From Dyella mobilis (GTDB lineage: Bacteria; Pseudomonadota; Gammaproteobacteria; Xanthomonadales; Rhodanobacteraceae), in NCBI RefSeq assembly GCF_016904945.1, contig NZ_JADIKF010000032.1, forward strand, positions 62,001 to 126,000: 64,000 nucleotides of DNA, written 5' to 3'. Under the pieces are notes generated by a model. The model was not told where the DNA came from and did no database searches. It saw only the letters and a program-made list of their open reading frames with translations. Positions 40,874 to 48,664 of this stretch are shown in pieces (the first letter of the stretch is position 1; each line of letters starts with the position of its first letter). The position numbers and the translations under genes are program-made.

Positions 40874-41229
40874 TGCGTGCGGCCGGGGCCGAGTTCGAGC
40901 AGCGCGCGTGCCGCGAGCTCGAACGCGCCGGCCTCAAGCTGCTGGAACGGAACTACACCACGCGCTACGGCGAATTGGACCTGGTGATGCGCGACGGCGA
41001 AACCATAGTTTTCGTTGAAGTGCGTCATCGACTTCGCGCCAGCCATGGCAGCGCGGCGGCATCCATCACGGCCACCAAGCAAAAGCGCTTGATCCAGACC
41101 GCGCAACTCTGGCTTGCCACCCATCCGCAACATGCGCAACGCGCTTGCCGCTTCGACGTGGTGAGCTATGACGGGCCTGCCGACGACGCCATCGCGAACT
41201 GGCTGCGCGGCGCATTTGAGGCCGACTGA
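40873..41229 (+). CDS. yraN: UPF0102 YraN-family protein
   Basis: 118-residue YraN with a restriction-endonuclease-like fold: RNYTTRYGELDLVMRDGETIVFVEVRHR carries the E/D and EVR residues of that fold. Function is uncertain; it commonly follows lpoA. The ATG overlaps the lpoA TGA by 1 nt. Confidence 0.92.
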   Translation: MRAAGAEFEQRACRELERAGLKLLERNYTTRYGELDLVMRDGETIVFVEVRHRLRASHGSAAASITATKQKRLIQTAQLWLATHPQHAQRACRFDVVSYDGPADDAIANWLRGAFEAD

Positions 41230-41239
41230 CATTTCCTCG

Positions 41240-42610
41240 ATGAACATTCCCGCCGCCCTGCTCGAAACACTGCACGCAACGTTCGGTCACGACGCCTGCT
41301 CCACCGGCGAGGCCGAGCGGCTCGCTTACGCCTATGACAATTCGCGCCGCAACGCGCTGCCCGATGCCGTCGTTTTCGCACGGGAACATGCGCAGGTTGA
41401 AACGCTCGTGCAAGCGTGCCGCGAGCATCGCGTACCGCTCACCGCGCGCGGCCGAGGCACCAATACCACGGGCGCCACGGTGCCAGTGGAGGGCGGAGTG
41501 GTGGTGAGTTTCGAGCGCATGAACCGCATTCTGCGCATCGATCCGGACAATCGCTTTGCCATCGTCGAGCCCGGCGTGCTCAACGGCGACCTGCAACGTG
41601 CACTGGCACCCCTGGGCTTTTTCTGGCCGCCCGACCCCACCTCCTCGCCCTGGTGCAGCATCGGCGGAAATCTCGCCTGCAATTCGGCCGGGCCGCGTAC
41701 CGTGAAATACGGCAGCCCGCGCGAAAACACGCTTGGGCTGCGCGCAGTGGCCGGCACCGGCGAAGGATTCCGCTGCGGCACCTACACCACCAAAGGCGCG
41801 ACCGGTTACGACTTCACCCGATTGCTGATCGGCTCTGAAGGCACGCTGGCGCTGATCACCGAAGCCACGCTGAAGCTGACGCCCAAACCTTCCGGCTTGC
41901 GCACGCTGCGCGCCACGTATCGCGACGTGAGCAGTGCCGCGCACGCGGTGGCGCGCATCATGGCGCAGCCTGTCACGCCGTGCGCGCTGGAGTTCATCGA
42001 CGACACTGCACTGAAGCTCGCACGCGATCACGCCGGCGACAGCGTTCCGCTGGCCGGCGCCATGCTGATGATCGAAGTCGATGGCGAAGCCGAAACGCTG
42101 CCTTCGGCGGTCGAAGCCGTGTCGCGCGCAGCTCGCGGCGACGGGCTGGAAACCCTGCACGTGGCGCAGACGGCCGAAGAGACGCAAGCGCTGTGGTCCG
42201 CGCGCAAGGCTTTATCGCCGGCACAACGCACCATCTCGCCCAACAAGATCAACGAAGACGTCGTGGTGCCGGTCAGCCATTTGCCGGAACTGGTCAACGG
42301 CATTCGCGCGCTGTCGCAAAAGCACGACGTGCTGATCGTCACCTTCGGCCACGCCGGCAACGGCAACCTGCACGTCAACCTGCTCCCCCGCAACGACGCG
42401 GAGCGCGAGCGTGCCCACGCCTGCCTTGCCGAGGTATTCGCCCTGGTCATCTCGCTGCAGGGCACGCTGTCGGGCGAACATGGCATCGGCCTGGTCAAGC
42501 GCGAATTCATGCCCTTGGCGCTGCCGCCTAGCACGCTCGGCCTGATGCGCAACGTGAAAGCCGCCTTCGATCCAGACGGCATTCTCAATCCGGGCAAGCT
42601 GCTGCCGTGA
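41240..42610 (+). CDS. FAD-linked oxidase, D-lactate/glycolate dehydrogenase type
   Basis: 456-residue flavoenzyme of the GlcD/DLD group. The FAD-binding PCMH domain is at about 35-215 (TARGRGTNTTGATVPVEGGVVVS; CNSAGPRTVKYG) and the C-terminal FAD-oxidase domain follows, with GHAGNGNLHVN (metal/substrate His) and SGEHGIGLVKREF. Substrates in the group are D-lactate, glycolate or D-2-hydroxyglutarate, and sequence alone does not decide. The ATG at 41240 lies 10 nt after yraN. Its TGA overlaps the GTG of the next gene. Confidence 0.85.
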   Translation: MNIPAALLETLHATFGHDACSTGEAERLAYAYDNSRRNALPDAVVFAREHAQVETLVQACREHRVPLTARGRGTNTTGATVPVEGGVVVSFERMNRILRIDPDNRFAIVEPGVLNGDLQRALAPLGFFWPPDPTSSPWCSIGGNLACNSAGPRTVKYGSPRENTLGLRAVAGTGEGFRCGTYTTKGATGYDFTRLLIGSEGTLALITEATLKLTPKPSGLRTLRATYRDVSSAAHAVARIMAQPVTPCALEFIDDTALKLARDHAGDSVPLAGAMLMIEVDGEAETLPSAVEAVSRAARGDGLETLHVAQTAEETQALWSARKALSPAQRTISPNKINEDVVVPVSHLPELVNGIRALSQKHDVLIVTFGHAGNGNLHVNLLPRNDAERERAHACLAEVFALVISLQGTLSGEHGIGLVKREFMPLALPPSTLGLMRNVKAAFDPDGILNPGKLLP

Positions 42611-43206
42611 ACCATCGCGACGCGCTCAAGCCGCTGCTCGCTGACATTCGCGCGTGCCGGCTGTGCGAGGCACACCTGCAAGACGGACCAAGACCGGTGG
42701 TACAGGCCGCCGCGTCGTCGCGTCTGCTGATCGTCAGCCAGGCTCCCGGGCGCAAAGTCCACGCGACGGGCATACCCTTCAATGACGTCAGCGGCGATCG
42801 CCTGCGTGCGTGGCTGTCCGTCGATCGGGACACCTTCTACGATGCGCAGCGCATCGCCATCGTACCGATGGGCTTTTGCTTCCCGGGCAGCAGCCGCAAC
42901 GGCGACCTGCCACCGCGGCCCGAATGCGCACCGACCTGGCACCCGCGCCTGCTGCCGCTATTGACCCAGGTACAGTTGACGCTGGCGATCGGCCAATACG
43001 CGCAAGCGGGCGTGCTGGGCGCGCGTTGCGGCGGCAACCTGACCGAAACCGTGGCGGCATGGCGCATGCATCTGGCACAGGGCGTATTGCCCTTGCCGCA
43101 CCCCAGCCCGCGCAACCAGGCGTGGCTGAAGCGCAATCCCTGGTTCGAGGAAGCATTGCTTCCCGTGTTGCGCCATGAAGTAGCGCGCGTACTCGGCATC
43201 GATTGA
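42607..43206 (+). CDS. Uracil-DNA-glycosylase-family protein
   Basis: 199 residues of the UDG superfamily. N-terminal IRACRLCEAHL with two cysteines, the water-activating/phosphate loop LLIVSQAPG, and the C-terminal HPSPRN (leucine/histidine loop equivalent). No full four-cysteine Fe-S set is visible, so it is not a typical family 4 or 5 enzyme; activity on uracil is unproven. The GTG start overlaps the previous stop by 4 nt. Confidence 0.75.
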   Translation: MNHRDALKPLLADIRACRLCEAHLQDGPRPVVQAAASSRLLIVSQAPGRKVHATGIPFNDVSGDRLRAWLSVDRDTFYDAQRIAIVPMGFCFPGSSRNGDLPPRPECAPTWHPRLLPLLTQVQLTLAIGQYAQAGVLGARCGGNLTETVAAWRMHLAQGVLPLPHPSPRNQAWLKRNPWFEEALLPVLRHEVARVLGID

Positions 43207-43226
43207 ATGCGCGCGCCGCGCCCGCC

Positions 43227-43856
43227 TTACGGGCTTTGCCGCGCGAAGATCAGGTGCAAGCCGAAAGCAACGAATACGGCCCCGGCGCAGCCGTCGATCC
43301 AGCGACTGATGCGCAAATAGCCGCGCCGCATCACCGGCAGGGCAAAGCAGCCGGCGACGATCGAGAACCACAAGAAGGTCTCGCCAACCACCAAGGCCCA
43401 CAGCGCCCAGCGCGCGCCCGAACCGACCCCGGTGCCGACGAAGGCGGAAAAGATGCTGCCGAAGTAGATCACCACCTTCGGGTTGGAGAGATTGGTCAAC
43501 AGGCCGTTGCGCATCGAACGCCATGCGCCAACGAACACTTGCACCGGCTCTTCCGCCTGGGCTTGGGCCGGTTTGGCCAAGGCGCTACGCAGCATCTTCA
43601 GCCCCATCCAACACAGGTATAGGCCGCCGGCAACGGCGATCAAGTGCTGCAACCACATCAACCTGTGCAGCACCAGTTGCAAGCCGAGCAGCGCCAGGGC
43701 GGCCCACACCGCCACACCCAGGGTGATGCCCGCCACCCCGGCCATCGCTTCGTGGCGGGAGCGGCTGACGGCCGTCTGCGACACGAAAAAGAAATCGGGG
43801 CCCGGCGTCATCAAGGCGATGATCTGGACGATCGCAATGGTGATGAACAGGCTCAT
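43227..43856 (-). CDS. LysE/RhtB-family amino-acid exporter
   Basis: 209 residues, six membrane segments, opening with the family signature ALMTPGPDFFFVSQTAVSRSRHEAMAGVAGITLG. It exports amino acids such as threonine or homoserine lactone; the substrate is not predictable. The ATG at 43856 is chosen as the TPGPD motif must lie near the N terminus. GGGAG lies upstream. Confidence 0.88.
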   Translation of the reverse strand: MSLFITIAIVQIIALMTPGPDFFFVSQTAVSRSRHEAMAGVAGITLGVAVWAALALLGLQLVLHRLMWLQHLIAVAGGLYLCWMGLKMLRSALAKPAQAQAEEPVQVFVGAWRSMRNGLLTNLSNPKVVIYFGSIFSAFVGTGVGSGARWALWALVVGETFLWFSIVAGCFALPVMRRGYLRISRWIDGCAGAVFVAFGLHLIFARQSP

Positions 43857-44030
43857 GGGCAGCTCCCGGTAAACGTAGAGGGCAGTGTAGCCGCGCCGAC
43901 GTACCCAGGCACCTTCTGCGCCGCAGCGCGCCTTGCCCGCCGACACGGCCTTCCTCTACGCTGCCGTGGATTTCGGTCCAGGGACAGTCCCCGGCCACAC
44001 AAGGGGAAAATCCATGCGGGAAGCCAAACC

Positions 44031-45290
44031 ATGAGCCTGAAGTTGCGACTCATCGCGATGAACTTCCTGCAGTATTTCGTCTGGGGAGCCTGGCTGATCA
44101 CCATCGGCGCCTACTGGTTCCAGAACCGCCATTGGTCCGGTGCCGAATTCGGTGCGATCTTCTCCACCATGGGCCTGGCCTCGCTGTTCATGCCCTCGAT
44201 CACCGGTGTGATTGCCGACAAATGGATCCGCGCCGAGCGCCTGTACGGCTGCCTGCACCTGCTTGGTGCTTGCGTGCTGTGCATCGTGCCGATGATCAAC
44301 GACCCGGAAACACTGTTCTGGGTCATGTTGATCAACATGATGTGTTATATGCCGACCATCTCGCTGGCAATCACGGTGGCCTACAACGCGCTGAAGCAGG
44401 ACGGCGTCGACGTGGTGCGCGTGTATCCGCCGATTCGCGTCTGGGGCACGGTGGGCTTTATTGCGGCGATGTGGACGGTGAGCCTGCTGCATCTGGAAAC
44501 CACCACCGGCCAGTTCTATGTAGCCGCCGCCGCGGCGCTGTTCTTGGGCGTTTATGCGTTTACCTTGCCGCCCTGCCCGCCGCGCCTGCGCGGCGAGAAG
44601 CATCGCTCCTGGCTGGACGTGTTCGGCCTGACCTCGTTTGCGCTGTTCAAGAACGGCAAGATGGCGGTGTTCTTCATCTTCGCGATGCTGCTCGGCGCAG
44701 CCCTGCAGCTGACCAACGCCTACGGCGACACATTCCTGCACGATTTCGACCGCGTCGATGCGTACAAGGATCTGGTGGCGGTGCGCTATCCCGCCATCAT
44801 CATGTCGATTTCGCAGGTCTCCGAGACCTTGTTCATCCTGGCCATCCCGTTCTTCCTCAAGCGCTTCGGCATCAAGACGGTAATGTTGATCAGCATGCTG
44901 GCGTGGACGCTGCGCTTCGGCCTGTTCGCCTTCGGCGATCCCGGTCCGGGGCTGTGGATGATCGTGCTGTCGTGCATCGTCTACGGCATGGCTTTCGACT
45001 TCTTCAACATCTCCGGCTCCCTGTTCGTGGAAGGCCAGAGCGATCCCGCCATCCGCGCCAGCGCGCAGGGCCTGTTCATGCTGATGACCAATGGCATCGG
45101 CGCCGTGCTGGGCAGTTCGCTGAGCGGCCTGCTCATCGACAAATACTTCACCCGGCCCGACCACTCATTGGAATGGCACGGCATCTGGCTCACCTTCGCC
45201 AGCTATTCGCTGGTGGTGGCGGTGCTGTTCGTGTTCCTGTTCCGGCACAAGCACCAGCCGGAAGCCGTGCGAGGCGTACCGGCCCACTAA
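44031..45290 (+). CDS. MFS nucleoside:proton symporter (NupG family)
   Basis: 419 residues with about 12 membrane segments. MSLKLRLIAMNFLQYFVWGAWLITIGAYW is the characteristic start of NupG/XapB-type transporters, and YPPIRVWGTVGFI follows in the central part. Probable nucleoside uptake at the inner membrane; the exact substrate is unknown. The ATG at 44031 fits the family N terminus, while the frame upstream is noncoding. Confidence 0.82.
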   Translation: MSLKLRLIAMNFLQYFVWGAWLITIGAYWFQNRHWSGAEFGAIFSTMGLASLFMPSITGVIADKWIRAERLYGCLHLLGACVLCIVPMINDPETLFWVMLINMMCYMPTISLAITVAYNALKQDGVDVVRVYPPIRVWGTVGFIAAMWTVSLLHLETTTGQFYVAAAAALFLGVYAFTLPPCPPRLRGEKHRSWLDVFGLTSFALFKNGKMAVFFIFAMLLGAALQLTNAYGDTFLHDFDRVDAYKDLVAVRYPAIIMSISQVSETLFILAIPFFLKRFGIKTVMLISMLAWTLRFGLFAFGDPGPGLWMIVLSCIVYGMAFDFFNISGSLFVEGQSDPAIRASAQGLFMLMTNGIGAVLGSSLSGLLIDKYFTRPDHSLEWHGIWLTFASYSLVVAVLFVFLFRHKHQPEAVRGVPAH

Positions 45291-45293
45291 GCC

Positions 45294-45318
45294 GCATCCG
45301 GCTACAATGGCCGGATGC
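45294..45318 (+). promoter_or_regulatory. Hairpin and -10 box overlapping the dusB start codon
   Basis: A perfect 9-bp inverted repeat GCATCCGGC (45294-45302) with GCCGGATGC (45310-45318) encloses TACAATG. TACAAT (45303-45308) ends 7 nt before the dusB ATG at 45315, so it is placed as a -10 for a leaderless RNA. In a read-through RNA from the upstream transporter gene the hairpin would bury the start codon. Confidence 0.55.
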
Positions 45319-46301
45319 AGATCGGCCCCTACCGCATCGACCCGCCCGTGGTGCTGGCACCCATGGCCGGCGTCACCGACAAGCCGTTTCGCCTGCTGTG
45401 CAAGCGGCTGGGCGCGGGCCTCGCCGTCTCCGAAATGACTGCCTCCGATCCACGCCTATGGCAGACGCGCAAATCGCTCAAGCGGATGGACCACGAAGGC
45501 GAGCCGGAGCCGGTCAGCGTGCAAATCGCCGGCTACGATCCGTCCATGCTTGCCGAAGCGGCCCGTTTCAACGTGGCCAACGGCGCGCAGATCGTCGATA
45601 TCAACATGGGCTGTCCAGCCAAGAAAGTGTGCAACGTGTGGTCGGGCTCGGCGCTGCTGCAGGACGAGCCGCTGGTGGCGCGCATCGTCAAGGCCGTCGT
45701 CGATGCGGTCGAGGTGCCGGTCACGCTCAAGATCCGCACTGGCTGGGATCGCCAGCACAAGAATGCGCTCACCATCGCCCGTATTGCCGAAGAGAACGGC
45801 ATTGCCGCGCTTGCCGTGCATGGCCGCACGCGCGCCGACAAATACGAGGGCGAAGCCGAATATGAAACGATCGCCGCGGTAAAGGCATCCGTGCGCATTC
45901 CGGTATTGGCCAATGGCGACATCAGCACGCCGCAGCAAGCCAGGCACGTGCTCCGCGTTACCGGCGCCGATGCGGTGATGGTTGGGCGCGGCGCGCAAGG
46001 GCGCCCGTGGATCTTTCGCGAAATCTCGCACTATTTGGCCACCGGCGAACTGCTGGCGACGCCGTCGCCCGCCGACGTCGCGGCGATTCTGCTGGGGCAT
46101 CTGGAGCATCTGTATGCGTTCTACGGCGAACACGCCGGCGTGCGCATCGCGCGCAAGCATCTGGGCTGGTATGCCAAGGATCGCCCGGAAAATGCCGCTT
46201 TCCGCGAAGTGGTCAACCGCGCGGAGAATGCACAGGACCAACTGCGCCTGACCCGCAGCTATTTCGAGGCACTGCAGAGCGATTGGTCGCTCGCCGCCTG
46301 A
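45315..46301 (+). CDS. dusB: tRNA-dihydrouridine synthase B
   Basis: 328-residue flavoprotein reducing specific uridines in tRNA D-loops. VLAPMAGVTDKPFR is the FMN-barrel start, the catalytic cysteine lies in NMGCPAKKVCN, and KIRTGWD, HGRTRADKYEG and NGDIST match DusB. No fis follows, unlike in E. coli. The ATG lacks a ribosome site and lies in a hairpin with a -10 motif. Confidence 0.95.
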   Translation: MQIGPYRIDPPVVLAPMAGVTDKPFRLLCKRLGAGLAVSEMTASDPRLWQTRKSLKRMDHEGEPEPVSVQIAGYDPSMLAEAARFNVANGAQIVDINMGCPAKKVCNVWSGSALLQDEPLVARIVKAVVDAVEVPVTLKIRTGWDRQHKNALTIARIAEENGIAALAVHGRTRADKYEGEAEYETIAAVKASVRIPVLANGDISTPQQARHVLRVTGADAVMVGRGAQGRPWIFREISHYLATGELLATPSPADVAAILLGHLEHLYAFYGEHAGVRIARKHLGWYAKDRPENAAFREVVNRAENAQDQLRLTRSYFEALQSDWSLAA

Positions 46302-46365
46302 CGGGCGCAAGCCTTTGCGGCACGAATGCGGGCATCATGGCCACTCTGTCTCCGCTACCTCTCAC

Positions 46366-47286
46366 GTGTTCATCCGGCCCTTCTCCAACCGTCGATTCGC
46401 GCTGATCGTCCGCTTCGCTCTGCTGACGGCGCTGGTGCTGCTGGGTGGTTGCCGCTCGACGCTGTTCGCCAGCTTGAATGCCACCAATCGCCGCGCCGGC
46501 GTGGACACGCAACGAAGCATCGTGTTCGATGCGCAACATCACCTGATGCTGGACGTCTATCGACCCAAGACGGCCGTGCATGCGCCGGTGGTGGTGTTTT
46601 TCTACGGCGGCAGCTGGACGCACGGGCAGCGCGGTTGGTATCGCTTCGTCGGCGATACACTGGCTGCGCACGGTGTCGTTGCGGTGATTCCGGATTACCG
46701 CAAGTATCCGCACGTGAAGATGGACGGCTTCATGCAGGATGCCGCCAGGGCGGTGGCCTGGGTGCATCAGCACGCATCCGAATTGGGTGCTGCCCCGGAC
46801 GAGCTGTTTGTGATGGGGCATTCGGCGGGCGGACAAATAGGTGCCTTGCTGGTGACGGACCCTTCCTGGCTGGCACCGTACGATTTGCGTCCCACGGACT
46901 TGGCCGGTTTTATCGGCCTAGCCGGCTGTTACGACTTCATGCCGATCCCCGCCAACGAAAAGGACATGCTTGGCGCGTTCGGCCGCGATGCCGCGGCGCA
47001 GACACGTGCGCAGCCAGTGCACTTCGTCAGCAACCACGAACCGCCGATGTTGTTGCTGCAGGGCGAGGCCGATCACGAAGTGGATCCCTCCAACGCCGTC
47101 TCGTTGGCGCACGAACTGGAAGCGAAGCACGATGAGGTAACGCTGCACCTGTATCCGGGGGTGAGCCACAATGCCCTGGTCTTTGCGCTGTCGCGGCCGT
47201 TCCGTGGCGATGCGCCGACACTGGATGACGTGCTGCGCTTCATTCGCGCCCATGACAGGACCGGCGACGTCGCCACCTTGCCATAG
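46366..47286 (+). CDS. Alpha/beta-hydrolase lipoprotein (esterase-like)
   Basis: About 306 residues. The N-terminal hydrophobic segment ends in the lipobox LLGGC (cysteine near 29), so it is a probable lipoprotein. The oxyanion region FFYGGSW and nucleophile elbow GHSAGG place it in the BD-FAE/carboxylesterase group; the acid is in GEADHEVDP and the His in PGVSHNAL. Substrate unknown. Start is uncertain: GTG 46366 gives a normal signal peptide without a good ribosome site, while TTG 46315 would add 17 unlikely residues. Confidence 0.78.
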   Translation: MFIRPFSNRRFALIVRFALLTALVLLGGCRSTLFASLNATNRRAGVDTQRSIVFDAQHHLMLDVYRPKTAVHAPVVVFFYGGSWTHGQRGWYRFVGDTLAAHGVVAVIPDYRKYPHVKMDGFMQDAARAVAWVHQHASELGAAPDELFVMGHSAGGQIGALLVTDPSWLAPYDLRPTDLAGFIGLAGCYDFMPIPANEKDMLGAFGRDAAAQTRAQPVHFVSNHEPPMLLLQGEADHEVDPSNAVSLAHELEAKHDEVTLHLYPGVSHNALVFALSRPFRGDAPTLDDVLRFIRAHDRTGDVATLP

Positions 47287-47361
47287 CTCACTCCCAGCCC
47301 GTCGCGGACAGGAGTAAGGTGTCGCCAGAAGCGAGCGTTTAATCCTGGCAAACATTCCGCC

Positions 47362-48191
47362 ATGAACAGCATCGTGACCGGCGATTTTCCGTATATCCAC
47401 GGATTTTCCGCGGACGAACAGTCTCGGCTCGTGCGCCAGGCGCGCATGTTTGAATCCACGCTGTTCAGCCACATCGACTACAGCGGCGCAAAACGGCTAT
47501 TGGAAGTCGGTTGCGGGGTGGGTGCACAAACGGAGATTCTGCTGCGCCGTTTTCCCGAGCTGCACGTTACCGGCGTCGACCGATCTTCCGAGCAACTTGC
47601 GGTGGCCGAGCGCAATCTCGGCGCCACCGCGTGGTGTGCACAACGCTACGCTTTGCAGCAGGCGGATGCGGCGGATCTGCCGTTCGCCGAACGCAGCTTC
47701 GACGCCGCGTATCTGTGCTGGGTACTGGAGCACGTCCCCAGCCCCGCCCGCGGCTCAGCGAAGTTCGCCGCGTACTCAGCCCCGGCGCCACCGCATACGT
47801 GACGGAAGTGCTGAATTCCTCGTTTTTCCTCGATCCGTATTCACCCAACCTGTTGCGCTACTGGATGGCGTTCAACGACCACCAGTACGACAGCGGCGGC
47901 GATCCATTTATCGGTGCCAAGCTGGGCAATCTGCTGTTGGCCGGCGGATATCGCGATGTACACACCGAAGTGAAGAACGTGCACCTGGACAATCGCCAAC
48001 CGGGTCGGCGCAAACAGATGATCGAGTTTTGGGAAGAATTGCTGCTATCGGCAGCAGAACAGCTGATTGGCAAGGGCAAAACCGACACCGCCACGGTGGA
48101 AGGCATGCGCGGCGAATTGCAGGCGGTGCGCAACGATCCCAATGCCGTGTTCTTTTTTGCCTTTGTGCAAGCGCGGGCGACGGTTTACTGA
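47362..48191 (+). pseudogene. Class I SAM methyltransferase with a frameshift
   Basis: Codons from ATG 47362 encode a standard methyltransferase N half: LLEVGCGVGAQTEILLRRFP (SAM motif I), VTGVDRSSEQL (motif II), CWVLEHVPSPAR (motif IV). The matching C half (LSEVRRVLSPGATAYVTEVLNSS to the end at 48191) continues in another frame. Joining them near 47752 requires one extra base, so a single-base deletion in GCCCGCGGCTCAGC explains the break. No slippery heptamer is present, so programmed frameshifting is unlikely. It is either a recent pseudogene or a sequencing/assembly error. The product would be about 276 residues; substrate unknown. Confidence 0.85.
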
Positions 48192-48233
48192 AACAGGACC
48201 CCTGGCTCGTAAATCGCCCGCGGCACCTGCCGT

Positions 48234-48262
48234 TTGACGGCCGTCCTCCGTACCGTTATCGT
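48234..48262 (+). promoter_or_regulatory. metE promoter
   Basis: TTGACG (48234-48239), a 17-nt spacer and TATCGT (48257-48262) would start RNA near 48269, just before the cobalamin riboswitch. Confidence 0.6.
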
Positions 48263-48263
48263 G

Positions 48264-48455
48264 CGCCTGCCGAGGTTTTCATCTCTTTATCTTTATAAAG
48301 AGATGGAATTAAAAGGGAAGCCGGTTGGAATCCGGCGCTGCCCCGCAGCGGTGTGTGGAAACGACCTTCGCCATAGGCACTGGGTTACCCCGGGAAGCGG
48401 CGAACAGTAGGCGGCGCGAGCCACGTCCACGAGCCCGAAGACCTGCCCTGGCCGA
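48264..48455 (+). ncRNA. Cobalamin riboswitch
   Basis: Conserved elements occur in order: AAAAGGGAAGCCGG and GGAATCCGGCGCTGCCCCGCAGCGG (48311-48351), the GGCACTGGG and CGGGAAG box (48377-48397), and GAGCCCGAAGACCTGCC (48431-48447), the B12-box end. Adenosyl- or methylcobalamin binding would repress metE downstream. About 210 nt separate it from the metE GTG and would contain the expression platform; GC-rich alternative stems are visible but I cannot fold them. Ends are approximate. Confidence 0.93.
48280..48305 (+). promoter_or_regulatory. Perfect AT-rich palindrome inside the metE leader
   Basis: Perfect 11-bp arms CATCTCTTTAT (48280-48290) and ATAAAGAGATG (48295-48305) with a CTTT loop. 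In RNA it forms a peripheral stem of the riboswitch. As DNA it looks like an operator just downstream of the transcription start. The left arm is repeated at 51199-51209 ahead of metK. Confidence 0.6.
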
Positions 48456-48664
48456 AGCGCACCGTTTCGCAACGGTGCGCCCGTACGACCTGGATCTCCG
48501 CGGGGAGGCCCGGCACCGCGTCGTATCCGGCGCGGCGCTCGTCCATCCCGCGGTTTATCCAGCTCGCCCGCGGGGGCGAAGGTCGACGGCGCGCATCACG
48601 GGCCCGACCCGCGGACGCGCCTGCCTTCGTTCCTCTTTGCCACCCATCGCAACGAGGAATACAC

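Noticed and set aside
47740..47770. Programmed -1 frameshift in the methyltransferase gene
   Set aside because: No slippery heptamer and no stimulatory hairpin at the junction; a simple deletion explains it better.
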